The notes: generated from the sequence alone by a model not told the origin. A stretch of DNA of 64,000 bases from Paraburkholderia tuberum STM678 (GCF_902833905.1 NZ_CADFGP010000039.1:1-64000); one strand, 5' to 3'. Shown: positions 8,788 to 18,004, numbered from the stretch's first letter. Numbers and translations are program-made.

Positions 8788-10182
8788 ATGCATATCCACA
8801 TCCTCGGCATCTGCGGCACCTTCATGGGCGGTCTCGCGGTGCTCGCGCGCAATGCGGGCCACACGGTGACCGGCTGCGACGCCGGCGTCTATCCGCCGAT
8901 GAGCACGCAGCTCGAGGCGCAAGGCATCGGTCTGATCGAGGGTTATGACGCGGACCAACTGAACGGCCTGAACGCGGATCTATTCGTGATCGGCAACGTG
9001 GTCACGCGCGGCAACCCGCTGATTGAAGCCATTCTGGACCGCGGCCTGCCGTACGTGTCCGGTCCGCAGTGGCTCGGCGAGCACGTGCTGAACGGCAAAT
9101 GGGTGCTGGCCGTGGCCGGCACGCACGGCAAGACCACCACGAGCTCGATGCTGACCTGGCTGCTCGAAGACGCGGGCCTGAACCCCGGCTTCCTGATCGG
9201 TGGTGTGCCGCTCAATTTCGGCGTGTCGGCGCGGCTCACCGATTCGAGCTTCTTCGTGATCGAAGCGGACGAATACGACACCGCATTCTTCGACAAACGC
9301 TCGAAGTTCGTCCATTACCGCCCGAAAACGGCGGTGCTGAACAATCTAGAATTCGATCACGCCGACATCTTCCCTGATCTCGCCGCGATCGAAACGCAGT
9401 TCCATCATCTGATCCGCACGGTGCCGCGCTTGGGCCGCGTCGTCACGAACGGCCGCGAGAACGCGCTCGAGCGCGTACTGACGCGCGGCTGCTGGAGCGA
9501 GGTCGAGCGCTTCGGCGTCCAGGGCGGCTGGGAGATCCAGGCGGCGCAGCAGGGCGTGCCCGTCGACGAACGCTTCGCCGTCTATCACAACGGCGAGCGC
9601 GTCGGCGTGGTCGACTGGCAGGTGCAGGGCGAGCATAACCGCCTGAACGCGCTCGCCGCGATCGCCGCCGCGCGCCATGTCGGCGTGCCGCCCGCGCAGG
9701 CCGCGAAGTCGCTGTCCGGCTTTCGCAACGTGAAGCGCCGCATGGAAGTGCGTGGCAGCGTCGAGGGTGTGACCGTGTACGACGACTTCGCGCATCACCC
9801 CACCGCGATCGAGACGACGGTGGCCGGCCTGCGCGCGCGGGTCGGCCGCGACAACACGCGAATCCTTGCGGTGCTGGAACCACGCTCGAACACGATGAAG
9901 CTCGGCGTGATGAAAGCGCAACTGCCGGCGAGCCTCGCCGACGCCGATCTCGTGTTCGGCTACGGCGCGCCGAGCGGGCGCGACGCGCTCGGCTGGAACC
10001 TCGGCGAAGCGCTCGCGCCGCTCGACGGCAAGGCGCAGGCGTTCGACAACCTCGACGCGCTCGTGAAGGCGGTGGTCCACGCGGCGCGCCCCGGCGACCA
10101 GATTCTGGTGATGAGCAACGGCGGCTTCGGCGGCGTGCATCAGAAACTGCTCGACGGTCTTTCGACGCGAGGCGCGTCGTGA
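8788..10182 (+). CDS. mpl: UDP-MurNAc:L-Ala-gamma-D-Glu-meso-DAP ligase
   Basis: A 464-residue Mur ligase family enzyme that reattaches recycled tripeptide to UDP-MurNAc in peptidoglycan recycling. The N-terminus HIHILGICGTFMGG is the Mpl form of the nucleotide-binding glycine loop, and the ATP loop GTHGKTTT is at residues 111-118. The central and C-terminal Mur domains follow, including the YDDFAHHPTAI motif. I use ATG at 8788 because the family starts there; the open frame extends 84 codons upstream into non-conserved sequence overlapping the divergent gene. It overlaps the downstream esterase gene by 4 bp. Confidence 0.96.
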   Translation: MHIHILGICGTFMGGLAVLARNAGHTVTGCDAGVYPPMSTQLEAQGIGLIEGYDADQLNGLNADLFVIGNVVTRGNPLIEAILDRGLPYVSGPQWLGEHVLNGKWVLAVAGTHGKTTTSSMLTWLLEDAGLNPGFLIGGVPLNFGVSARLTDSSFFVIEADEYDTAFFDKRSKFVHYRPKTAVLNNLEFDHADIFPDLAAIETQFHHLIRTVPRLGRVVTNGRENALERVLTRGCWSEVERFGVQGGWEIQAAQQGVPVDERFAVYHNGERVGVVDWQVQGEHNRLNALAAIAAARHVGVPPAQAAKSLSGFRNVKRRMEVRGSVEGVTVYDDFAHHPTAIETTVAGLRARVGRDNTRILAVLEPRSNTMKLGVMKAQLPASLADADLVFGYGAPSGRDALGWNLGEALAPLDGKAQAFDNLDALVKAVVHAARPGDQILVMSNGGFGGVHQKLLDGLSTRGAS

Positions 10183-10793
10183 TTCTGTATCTGCACGGTT
10201 TCCGTTCGTCGCCGAATTCGTTCAAGGCGCGCCTGCTCGCGGCGCGTCTCGCCGAGCTGGGTCGCGCCGACGAGTGGTGCTGCCCTATGCTGCCGGTGTC
10301 GCCGTTCGAGACCGTGGCGCTCGCCGAATCGCTGGTCGCCGAGGCACGCGCGAAGGGCGATGCGCGGCAGGTGACCGTGATCGGCAGTTCGCTCGGCGGC
10401 TACTTCGCCACCCATCTGGCCGAGAAGCACGGCTGGCCGGCCGTGCTGCTGAACCCGGCGGTCGTGCCGCAGCGCGACCTGAGCGCGTATCTCGGCGAGC
10501 AGCCGTTGTGGCACGGTGGCGGCAGCATCGTCGTCGAGCCGCATCATCTTGATGAATTGCGCGCGCTCGGCGTGGCGTCGATCACGCAGCCCGAACGCTA
10601 TTATTTGATGGCAGCCACCGGCGACGAAGTGCTCGACTACCGCGAAATGCTCGCGCACTATCCGGGCGCGCGCACCACGCTGATCGAGGGCAGCGACCAT
10701 GCGATCAGCGAGTTCGCGCAGTATCTCGACGACGTGCTGGCCTTTTGCGACGCCGAATATGTCGAGCCGCCGGCTCCGCGCGCGGCGGCCTGA
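10179..10793 (+). CDS. YqiA-like alpha/beta hydrolase (esterase)
   Basis: A 204-residue small alpha/beta hydrolase. It has the LYLHGFRSSPNSFKA oxyanion-hole region, the nucleophile elbow GSSLGG with S71, and a late SDH motif (EGSDHAISEF) supplying the histidine. The YqiA/YcfP family has esterase activity on short acyl chains, with unclear physiological substrates. The start is GTG at 10179, overlapping the mpl stop by 4 bp (GTGA), so it is translationally coupled to mpl. A gap of 215 bp with no evident feature follows before the exonuclease gene. Confidence 0.9.
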   Translation: MILYLHGFRSSPNSFKARLLAARLAELGRADEWCCPMLPVSPFETVALAESLVAEARAKGDARQVTVIGSSLGGYFATHLAEKHGWPAVLLNPAVVPQRDLSAYLGEQPLWHGGGSIVVEPHHLDELRALGVASITQPERYYLMAATGDEVLDYREMLAHYPGARTTLIEGSDHAISEFAQYLDDVLAFCDAEYVEPPAPRAAA

Positions 10794-11008
10794 CGGCACG
10801 CAAGGGCGGCGGCACCGAACCCTGCCAGGACGTCAGTCAGAGAGGCACACCGACCGCCACCGCCGGTCGCAAGATTCAACCCGCTGGCACGCGCAGTGCG
10901 CGCCGCGGATTCACTATCACGAACAGGTTGCCGTGCCGCGCATGCAGTGATCGATCGCCACAGGGCGTCGGGCGCGACGGCAGACGCAAGTCAGAACGAG
11001 AGTATTGA

Positions 11009-13153
11009 GTGAACGTCTTCTTCGAGGAATCGGGCAGTTTCAAGGCCGGCAGCGTGCTGTCGCGCCAGGGCGACGCGTTTCAGGTCGAGTTGCCGGGCGG
11101 GCGGCGCGCGAAGGTGCGCGCGAAGGATGTGCTGATCGAGTTCGAGAAGCCCACCGCGGCCGAACTGATGCAGCAGGCCGACGCGTTGGCGCAAGAGATT
11201 GATCTGGACTTCCTGTGGGAATGCGCGCCGGACGATGAATTCCCGTTCGCGACGCTGGGCGCCGAGTACTTCGGCGCGAGCTTCGGCGCGATCGAGCGCG
11301 CGGCGCTGGTGCTGCGCATGCACGGCTCGCCGGTGTACTTCCGCCGCAAGGGCCGCGGCATGTACCAGCGCGCGCCGCAAGAGCAACTGAAGATGGCGCT
11401 CGCGGGCCTCGAGCGCAAGCGTCAGCAGGCGCTCGTGCAGGCGCAGTACGAGGAAGAGCTGAAGGCAGGCCGTCTGCCTGAAGCGTTCGCGGGCGGCAAG
11501 GGGCTCGCGCTCCTGACGAAGCCCGACAAGAACACGATCGAGTACAAGGCGCTCGAGGGCGCCGCGGCCGCGCGCGGCATCTCGCAGGCGCGGCTGATGC
11601 TCGAATGCGGCGCGATCGCGTCGCCGCGCGCGCTGCACGAAGCGAAGTTCCTGTCCGAGTTCTTCCCGCACGGCACCGGCTTCCCGTCCGTCGCGGCCGC
11701 GAACGTGCCCGACGATCTGCCGCAGGCGGACGTCGAGGCGTTCTCGATCGACGACATCACCACGACCGAAATCGACGACGCGTTCTCGGTCGAGCATCTG
11801 GCCGACGGCCGTGTGCGCATCGGCGTGCACATCGCCGCGCCGGCGCTCGGCATCCAGCGTGGCGACGACGTCGATGCGATTGCGCGCGCGCGTCTGTCGA
11901 CGGTCTACATGCCCGGCGACAAGATCACGATGCTGCCCGACAGCGTCGTCGACACCTTCACGCTTGCCGAGGGTGGGTATCGGCCGGCGCTGTCGCTGTA
12001 CGTGATCGTCAATCGCGAGACGCAGGAGATCGTCGCGAGCGAAACGCGCGCCGAGCGCGTGTTCGTGAAAAACAATCTGCGCCACAACACGCTCGACGAA
12101 ATCGTCACCGAGAAGGCGCTCGCCGAGGGCACCGGCGAGTATCCGCACAAGGACGATATCGCCGTGCTGTGGCCGTTCGCGCAAGCGCTGTTCGAAAAGC
12201 GCCAGACCGCGCGCGCCGGCTACGGCCTGCGCCGCGAAGTGCAGCGCAATACCGACTTCAATTTCTACGTCGACGGCGAGCACGTCACGATTACGCCGCG
12301 TCGGCGCGGCTCGCCGCTCGACACGATCGTCGCCGAGCTGGCGATTCTCGCGAACTCGTCGTGGGGCGGGTTCCTGCACGATCACGGCGTGCCGGGCATC
12401 TATCGCACGCAGCGCGCGTTCGGCGTGCCGAGCGGCCCGAAGCGCACGCGCATGCAGACCAACGCCGCGCCGCACGAAGGGCTCGGCGTCACGCAGTACG
12501 CGTGGAGCACGTCGCCGCTGCGCCGCTACGTCGACCTCGTGAATCAGTGGCAGCTGATCGCGTGCGTGCAGCATGGCGTGACCGCCAAGCTCGCCGCGCC
12601 GTTCAAGCCGAAGGACGCCGATCTGTTCGCGGTCGTGCAAGGCTTCGACGACACCTACACCGCGTACGCCGACTATCAGCGTCGCATGGAGTACTTCTGG
12701 TGTCTGCGCTGGCTCACGCAGGAAAACCGCAAGCAGGTGGTCGCGTCGGTCGTGAAGGGCGATCTCGTGCGTCTCGAGGAAATTCCGCTGCTGCTGCACG
12801 TGCCGGGCCTCGGCGTGCATGCGCGCGGCACGCGTTTGCAGATGGAAGTCATGTCGATCGATGAACTGACGATCGAAGCGTCGGTGCGTCTGTTGCACGT
12901 GCTCGATGCACCGACCGTGACGAGCGGCGCCGAAGCCGAAGAAGGCGAGGACGAGAGCGAGGAAGAGTTGCTCGACGCATCCGATGACAGCGCCGAAAGC
13001 GAAGCCGAAGCTGAAGCGGAAGCCGAAGCCGAAGCCGACGGCGGCAATCCCAACGACAACCCCAGCGCAGACGAAGCCGCGGCGACCGGCGACGGCAACG
13101 ACGCCGCGAACAACGCCGACAACGACCAACACGTCACGGAGCCGGGACGATGA
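11009..13153 (+). CDS. RNase II/RNR family exoribonuclease with acidic C-terminal tail
   Basis: A 714-residue RNB-domain 3'-5' exoribonuclease. The catalytic signature with clustered aspartates (SIDDITTTEIDDAFS) lies at about 246-260; RNB sequence continues past the TSPLRRYVD motif near residue 510, followed by an S1-like region. This is the RNase II-like form common in Burkholderia. From about residue 640 the protein ends in a 70-residue tail rich in Glu/Asp/Ala/Asn with Glu-Ala repeats, absent from classical RNase II and probably disordered. GTG at 11009 is the start. The stop overlaps aroE by 4 bp (ATGA), so the two are coupled. Confidence 0.92.
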   Translation: MNVFFEESGSFKAGSVLSRQGDAFQVELPGGRRAKVRAKDVLIEFEKPTAAELMQQADALAQEIDLDFLWECAPDDEFPFATLGAEYFGASFGAIERAALVLRMHGSPVYFRRKGRGMYQRAPQEQLKMALAGLERKRQQALVQAQYEEELKAGRLPEAFAGGKGLALLTKPDKNTIEYKALEGAAAARGISQARLMLECGAIASPRALHEAKFLSEFFPHGTGFPSVAAANVPDDLPQADVEAFSIDDITTTEIDDAFSVEHLADGRVRIGVHIAAPALGIQRGDDVDAIARARLSTVYMPGDKITMLPDSVVDTFTLAEGGYRPALSLYVIVNRETQEIVASETRAERVFVKNNLRHNTLDEIVTEKALAEGTGEYPHKDDIAVLWPFAQALFEKRQTARAGYGLRREVQRNTDFNFYVDGEHVTITPRRRGSPLDTIVAELAILANSSWGGFLHDHGVPGIYRTQRAFGVPSGPKRTRMQTNAAPHEGLGVTQYAWSTSPLRRYVDLVNQWQLIACVQHGVTAKLAAPFKPKDADLFAVVQGFDDTYTAYADYQRRMEYFWCLRWLTQENRKQVVASVVKGDLVRLEEIPLLLHVPGLGVHARGTRLQMEVMSIDELTIEASVRLLHVLDAPTVTSGAEAEEGEDESEEELLDASDDSAESEAEAEAEAEAEADGGNPNDNPSADEAAATGDGNDAANNADNDQHVTEPGR

Positions 13154-14013
13154 GCGGCAACCCAACGCGCGAGCGCTACGCGGTCATCGGCAACCCCGTC
13201 GGGCATAGCAAGTCGCCGTTCATCCACGGCCGCTTCGCCGCGCAAACCGGCGAGCCGGTCGAGTACGGTCATCTGCTCGCGCCGCTCGACGCGTTCGTGC
13301 CGCACGTGCGCGCGTTCATCGAAGCGGGCGGACGCGGCCTGAACGTGACGGTGCCGTTCAAGCTCGACGCGCATGCATTCGCGAACACGCTGTCGCCGCG
13401 CGCGGCGGCGGCCGGCGCGGTGAACACGCTGCGGGTCGACGCCGACGGCATCTACGGCGACAACACTGATGGCTTCGGCCTCGTGCGCGACATCGAGGTG
13501 AATCTCGGCGTGTCGCTGAAGGGCGCGCGCATCCTGCTGCTCGGCGCGGGCGGGGCCGCGCGCGGCGTCGTGCTGCCAATGCTCGAGCGCGCACCGCATA
13601 CGCTGACGATCGTCAATCGCACGGCGCAGAAGGCCGAGGCGCTGGTCGACCAGTTCGCGCAGGCTGCCAGCGGCGCGCACTGCCGTCTGACCGGCGGCAG
13701 CGCCCGCGCGATCGAAGCGGGCCAGTACGACGTGATCGTCAACGCGACCGCGGGCAGCCTCGATGCGTCGCTGCCCGAGTGCGACGATTGCGCGTTCGGC
13801 AACGGCACGCTCGCCTATGACATGATGTACGGCGCGCATCCGACCATCTTCATGCAGCACGCGGCGAAACTCGGCGCGCGCGGCGCCGACGGACTCGGCA
13901 TGCTGGTCGAGCAGGCCGCCGAATCGTTCCATGTGTGGCGCGGCGTGCGTCCGGACAGTGCGCCGGTGCTCGCCGAATTGCGCGCGCTGCTGACGGCGCC
14001 GTCGCCCGCGTGA
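13150..14013 (+). CDS. aroE: Shikimate dehydrogenase (NADP+)
   Basis: A 287-residue enzyme that reduces 3-dehydroshikimate to shikimate. The substrate-site motif GHSKSPFIH is near residue 17, the catalytic lysine lies in NVTVPFKLDA, and the NADP-binding loop is LLGAGGAARG around residue 132, followed by the NRT motif. The start ATG overlaps the exonuclease stop by 4 bp, and mtgA follows after 25 bp, so the three are likely one transcript. Coupling of RNase II-like, aroE and mtgA is a recurrent Burkholderia order. Confidence 0.96.
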   Translation: MSGNPTRERYAVIGNPVGHSKSPFIHGRFAAQTGEPVEYGHLLAPLDAFVPHVRAFIEAGGRGLNVTVPFKLDAHAFANTLSPRAAAAGAVNTLRVDADGIYGDNTDGFGLVRDIEVNLGVSLKGARILLLGAGGAARGVVLPMLERAPHTLTIVNRTAQKAEALVDQFAQAASGAHCRLTGGSARAIEAGQYDVIVNATAGSLDASLPECDDCAFGNGTLAYDMMYGAHPTIFMQHAAKLGARGADGLGMLVEQAAESFHVWRGVRPDSAPVLAELRALLTAPSPA

Positions 14014-14038
14014 CGTCGGCGCGCGGATAGCACGCACC

Positions 14039-14773
14039 ATGACAGCGACGCGGCGCACCAGCGGTTCACGCGGCCAGTCCGGCCCGCTGCGCTGGCTCGC
14101 CTGGTTGACCGCGGTCGTGGCCATCGCCTGGCTCGCGACGCAGGCGTACTACTTCGCGCAGATCGCAATCTGGAACGTCGTCAATCCGCGCTCGACCGCG
14201 TTCATGCGCTCGGACGCATGGCGTCTGTCGCAGGACCGGCCGGATCTGTCGGTGCAGCGAACGTGGGTGCCGTACGAGCAGATTTCGCGCAACCTGAAGC
14301 GCGCGATCATCGCGTCCGAAGACGCGAACTTCGTCAACAACAAAGGCTACGAAACCGACGCGATCCTGCAGGCGTGGGAGCGCAACAAGGCGCAAGGCCG
14401 GATCGTGCGCGGCGGCTCGACGATCTCGCAGCAGCTTGCGCGCAACCTGTTTCTGTCGCGCGAGAAAAGCTATATCCGCAAAGGCCAGGAGCTGATCATC
14501 ACGTGGATGCTCGAAACGCTGATGGACAAGCAGCGCATCTTCGAGATCTATCTGAACTCGGTCGAATGGGGCAGCGGCGTGTACGGCGCCGAGGCGGCCG
14601 CGCAGTACTACTTCAAGACCTCGGCGAGCAAGCTCACGGCCGCGCAGTCGGCGCGGCTCGCGGTGATGCTGCCACGCCCCAGGTATTTCGATGAACACAG
14701 GAATTCGGCGTATCTCACGCAACGCGCGCGCGTGATTGCGCGGCGGATGGGCGCGGCCGAATTGCCGGATTGA
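14039..14773 (+). CDS. mtgA: Monofunctional peptidoglycan glycosyltransferase
   Basis: A 244-residue GT51 glycosyltransferase that polymerises lipid II glycan strands at the periplasmic face. One N-terminal transmembrane helix lies at about 18-42. The catalytic glutamate lies in IIASEDANF, and the second motif RGGSTISQQLARNLFLS and the KGQELI region are complete. There is no transpeptidase domain, as expected for MtgA. A Rho-independent terminator starts 31 bp after the stop, closing the transcript. Confidence 0.96.
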   Translation: MTATRRTSGSRGQSGPLRWLAWLTAVVAIAWLATQAYYFAQIAIWNVVNPRSTAFMRSDAWRLSQDRPDLSVQRTWVPYEQISRNLKRAIIASEDANFVNNKGYETDAILQAWERNKAQGRIVRGGSTISQQLARNLFLSREKSYIRKGQELIITWMLETLMDKQRIFEIYLNSVEWGSGVYGAEAAAQYYFKTSASKLTAAQSARLAVMLPRPRYFDEHRNSAYLTQRARVIARRMGAAELPD

Positions 14774-14803
14774 AAGAGCCCTCGATCCCGTTGTCCTGCT
14801 TCG

Positions 14804-14828
14804 AAGCCCGCCTCGCGCGGGCTTTTTT
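14804..14828 (+). terminator. Rho-independent terminator after mtgA
   Basis: Perfect 8-bp stem AAGCCCGC (14804-14811) with GCGGGCTT (14817-14824), a 5-nt loop, and a T-run to 14828. It separates the aroE-mtgA transcript from the sugar locus. Confidence 0.85.
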
Positions 14829-14890
14829 GCGTCAGCAGACCGCGACCGCGACAGTTCGCTAAACACTCGATCGCCCACTAAAATCTCACT

Positions 14891-14913
14891 ATATGGACTC
14901 AACATTCACATAT
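14891..14913. promoter_or_regulatory. Inverted repeat ATATG-N13-CATAT, candidate IclR operator
   Basis: ATATG (14891-14895) and CATAT (14909-14913) are inverted about a 13-bp spacer and end on the predicted -35 element of the iclR gene. IclR-family regulators commonly autoregulate through palindromes overlapping their promoter, so this is a plausible operator. The arms are short and AT-rich in a GC-rich genome; the link is inference. Confidence 0.35.
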
Positions 14914-14941
14914 TGGTGATTCTCAAAAGTCGCCCTACAAT
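14913..14941 (+). promoter_or_regulatory. Sigma-70-like promoter of the IclR regulator gene
   Basis: TTGGTG (14913-14918) and TACAAT (14936-14941) are separated by 17 bp. Transcription would start near 14948, giving a leader of about 190 nt that holds a small reading frame before the regulator start at 15138. Confidence 0.5.
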
Positions 14942-15027
14942 CCAAGCCGACATGCATCGCGAGTCGGCGCCCCAGCGCGCCGAAACAGCGAACAGCGACA
15001 GAAAAAAACCCGGAGACGAGACCGACC

Positions 15028-15108
15028 ATGTCTGGCAGCCGACCACAGCAGCCGCGCGAGCGCGGCGCCGCACCCGTTTCCGCCCTGTTCTCCGGCCCCG
15101 CGCGCTAA
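15028..15108 (+). CDS. Possible 26-codon leader peptide upstream of iclR
   Basis: A short frame with ATG at 15028 preceded by GGAG (spacing about 12) and stop TAA at 15106-15108. It encodes 26 residues rich in Arg, Pro and Ser, lies inside the predicted leader of the IclR gene, and ends 29 bp before that start. No homologue is known to me. It could be a translated upstream ORF or chance, since GC-rich sequence has many open frames. Confidence 0.2.
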   Translation: MSGSRPQQPRERGAAPVSALFSGPAR

Positions 15109-15137
15109 GCGCAGAAACCATCCGAAGGCGAATCGCC

Positions 15138-16166
15138 ATGAACAAAGCGATGCCCACTCCCGCCGCCAGCGCGACCGAGGCCGCGCAGGGCTCGAACGGC
15201 GGGCCGAACAGCGCCGCGAATCCGGCGCTGAATTCCGCGCCGCGCGAGGCTTCAGCCGTCACCGCCAATGTCGCCGCCAGTGCGTCCGCTACCGCGAGGG
15301 CGTCGCGCCCGGTGGCGCGCGCGGCGACCGTCGACGGTCTCGGGCTGCCGGTCACGCTGCTGGAAATCACGCCGCAGCAGGCCGGCACGCAGACACTGTT
15401 GCGCGGCCTTGCGATTCTCGAGGCGGCCGCGGCCGGTGTGCGCGATCTGCGCAGCTTCGGCGCCGCGCTCGGCACGACCCGCAGCACCACGCACCGGCTC
15501 GTCAGCAGCCTCGTGCAGGCGCGCTATCTGCGCCAGGTGCAGGGCGGCTATCTGCTCGGGCCGAAGCTGATCGAGCTCGGCACGATCGCGCTCGAACAGA
15601 TGCCGCTGACGGCCGTCGCGCGTGCGCACCTCGAGTCGCTGGCCGGGCAGACGCTCGACACGATCCACCTCGGCGTGCGCGACGGCGACGACGTGCTGTA
15701 CATCGACAAGATCCCCGGCACGCGCGGCCTCGAAATGCGCTCGCGCGTCGGCCATCGGATGCCGCTCGCGTCGACCGGCATCGGCAAGGCGATGATGCTC
15801 GACCTCGCGCCGGACGCATGGCAGTCGCTGTTCGACGCGTCGCGCCGCGCGCTCGCAGGCGTCAGCTTCAAGCCGGACAACCGCCCCGATGCGCCGACCT
15901 TCCTGCAGCGCATGACGAACTACGCGGCCGGCGGCTACACGTTCGATCTCGAAGAGAACGAAGCGGCGATCCGTTGCGTCGCGGCGCCGGTGCGCGATGC
16001 GTCGGGCGCGATCGTCGCGGCGTTGTCGGTGGCCAGCACGATTCCCTATATGCCGCTCGAACGGATGGACGAACTGATTCCGGTCGTGCAGCGCGAGGCG
16101 CGCGCGATATCGGAAGAACTCGGTTGGCGCGCACCGCGACCGGCCACGCGCAGGATCAAGCGATGA
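15138..16166 (+). CDS. IclR family transcriptional regulator of the sugar locus
   Basis: A 342-residue regulator. After an unusually long, Ala-rich, probably disordered N-terminus (about 75 residues) comes the winged helix-turn-helix (about 85-145, with GTTRSTTHRLVSSL as recognition region) and the IclR effector domain (about 160-335). IclR proteins bind small carboxylates or sugar-acid metabolites. It precedes dgoK by a 4-bp overlap (ATGA), so regulator and enzymes share a transcript. The likely effector is a galactonate- or KDGal-type intermediate, by context only. ATG at 15138 is chosen; the frame is open further upstream. Confidence 0.88.
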   Translation: MNKAMPTPAASATEAAQGSNGGPNSAANPALNSAPREASAVTANVAASASATARASRPVARAATVDGLGLPVTLLEITPQQAGTQTLLRGLAILEAAAAGVRDLRSFGAALGTTRSTTHRLVSSLVQARYLRQVQGGYLLGPKLIELGTIALEQMPLTAVARAHLESLAGQTLDTIHLGVRDGDDVLYIDKIPGTRGLEMRSRVGHRMPLASTGIGKAMMLDLAPDAWQSLFDASRRALAGVSFKPDNRPDAPTFLQRMTNYAAGGYTFDLEENEAAIRCVAAPVRDASGAIVAALSVASTIPYMPLERMDELIPVVQREARAISEELGWRAPRPATRRIKR

Positions 16167-17278
16167 AACAAGCGGGCACCGCCACGCCGGCGAACCACCG
16201 GGCGTCCGCCGCGCCCGCCTCGGGCGTGAAGCCCGACGCGACCGCCGCCGCCGATACCGCCGCCGTCGATTTCACGCACGCCGCGCTGATCGCGCTCGAC
16301 TGGGGCACGACGTCGCTGCGCGCCTATCTGTTCGACGCGCACGGTCGCGTGCTGGCGACGCGCGCATCGACGGCCGGCATCATGAATCTGCCGCGTAGCG
16401 CGGCCGAGGGCGGCTTCGACGCCGCGTTCGACGACGCCTGCGGCGCATGGCTCGACCATGCGCGCGGCGTGCCGGTGATCGCGGCGGGGATGGTCGGCAG
16501 CGCGCAGGGCTGGCTCGAAGCGCCGTATGTCGAGACACCCGCGAACGCCGATGCGTTGGTGGCCGGTATCGTCCGCGTGCAGACCGCGCGCGGCGCCACG
16601 CTGCATATCGTGCCGGGCGTGCTGCAACGCGGTGAACTGCCGAACGTGATGCGCGGCGAGGAGACGCAAATTTTCGGCGCGCTCAGCGCGGACGCGGACG
16701 GCGCGCACGACGCGAACTCGGTCGACAGCAACGCCCGCTCGCTGATCGGCCTGCCCGGCACGCACGCGAAATGGGCGGTCGTGCAGGCGGAGCGCATCGA
16801 GCGTTTTCATACGTTCATGACCGGCGAGGTGTTCGCCGCGCTGCGCGAGCACACGATTCTCGGCCGCACGATGGTCACGCCCGATCGCCCGGATACCGAA
16901 GCATTTCTGCGCGGCGTGAACATCGCGCGCGAGCAGGGCCAGGCAGGCGTGCTCGCGACCGTGTTCAGCACGCGCACACTCGGCTTGACCGGCGCGCTGT
17001 CGAGCGAGGCACAGCCGGACTATCTGTCGGGCCTGCTGATCGGGCACGAACTCGCCGGCCTCGAAGCGGTCCTCGCGCAGCAAGGCAGCTCGCTCGCGCA
17101 GCAGAGTCTGCGGCTGATCGGCAACGACGCGCTGTGCGAGCGCTACCGCCTCGCGCTCGCGCAATTCGGCTGTCTGCGCGCGGAGCCGGTCAGGCATGCA
17201 ACCGAACGCGGCCTGTGGCGCGTCGCCGTCGAAGCGGGGCTGGTCCGGCCGTCCGCCCAGGCGGCGCGCGCAGGCTGA
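16163..17278 (+). CDS. dgoK: 2-dehydro-3-deoxygalactonokinase
   Basis: A 371-residue DgoK-family kinase that phosphorylates 2-keto-3-deoxy-galactonate with ATP. The phosphate-binding motif LDWGTTSLRAYLFD is near residue 46, after a Pro/Ala-rich extension of about 35 residues. GLPGTHAKWA, characteristic of DgoK, follows around residue 197. Its ATG overlaps the iclR stop, and dgoA follows 45 bp later. Together they perform kinase and aldolase steps of the DeLey-Doudoroff galactose pathway. Confidence 0.93.
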   Translation: MKQAGTATPANHRASAAPASGVKPDATAAADTAAVDFTHAALIALDWGTTSLRAYLFDAHGRVLATRASTAGIMNLPRSAAEGGFDAAFDDACGAWLDHARGVPVIAAGMVGSAQGWLEAPYVETPANADALVAGIVRVQTARGATLHIVPGVLQRGELPNVMRGEETQIFGALSADADGAHDANSVDSNARSLIGLPGTHAKWAVVQAERIERFHTFMTGEVFAALREHTILGRTMVTPDRPDTEAFLRGVNIAREQGQAGVLATVFSTRTLGLTGALSSEAQPDYLSGLLIGHELAGLEAVLAQQGSSLAQQSLRLIGNDALCERYRLALAQFGCLRAEPVRHATERGLWRVAVEAGLVRPSAQAARAG

Positions 17279-17323
17279 CCGGCGGCAGAGCCCTTTACGA
17301 CGCTCACGAAACAAGGAACCGAC

Positions 17324-18004
17324 ATGCAACCACACATCAATCTGCCCGCACCGTACATGCCGCACGCGGGTCTGATCGCCGCGTTCGAAGCCTGTCCGCT
17401 GATCGCGATCCTGCGCGGCGTCACGCCCGCCGACGCGGCCGATCACGGTCAGGCCCTGTACGAAGCCGGTTTTCGCATCGTCGAAGTACCGCTCAATTCG
17501 CCGCAGCCGTTCGACAGCATCTCGGCGATCCGCAAGGTGCTGCCCGCCGACGCGATCGTCGGCGCGGGCACGGTGCTGCATCCGCTGTTCGTGGACGATG
17601 TGAAGGCCGCGGGCGGCGAACTGATCGTGATGCCGCACAGCGATCCGGAAGTCGTGATCGCCGCGAAGGCGCGGGGCCTCGCCTGCGCGCCCGGCGTCGC
17701 GACGCCGACCGAGGCGTTCATTGCGCTGAAGAACGGCGCGGACGTGCTGAAGATGTTCCCCGCCGAGCAGCTCGGCTGCCAGGTCGTCAAGGCATGGCGT
17801 GCGGTGATCGCCGCGCAGGTGCCGCTCGTGCCGGTCGGCGGCGTCACGCCGGACAACATGGGGCCGTTCCTGAGCGCCGGCGCGAACGGTTTCGGCCTCG
17901 GCTCCGCGCTGTACAAGCCGGGCCAGAGCGCGGCGGTGACCGCGTCGCATGCGAAGGCGTTCATCAACGGTCTGCGGATCGCCCGCGCGGGCGTGAAGAA
18001 ATGA
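17324..18004 (+). CDS. dgoA: 2-dehydro-3-deoxy-6-phosphogalactonate aldolase
   Basis: A 226-residue class I aldolase of the KDPG/KDPGal family that cleaves KDPGal to pyruvate and glyceraldehyde 3-phosphate. The catalytic glutamate is E54 (VEVPLNSP) and the Schiff-base lysine is K143 (LKMFPAEQLG). The VPLNSP motif and the dgoK neighbour favour KDPGal over KDPG; the KDPG enzyme eda is separate at 57133. Its stop overlaps the next SDR start by 4 bp. Confidence 0.94.
   Translation: MQPHINLPAPYMPHAGLIAAFEACPLIAILRGVTPADAADHGQALYEAGFRIVEVPLNSPQPFDSISAIRKVLPADAIVGAGTVLHPLFVDDVKAAGGELIVMPHSDPEVVIAAKARGLACAPGVATPTEAFIALKNGADVLKMFPAEQLGCQVVKAWRAVIAAQVPLVPVGGVTPDNMGPFLSAGANGFGLGSALYKPGQSAAVTASHAKAFINGLRIARAGVKK

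Noticed and set aside
10991..13165. A 724-codon minus-strand frame covering the RNase II gene
   Set aside because: Antisense shadow; the plus-strand frame has complete RNB motifs and coupled neighbours.
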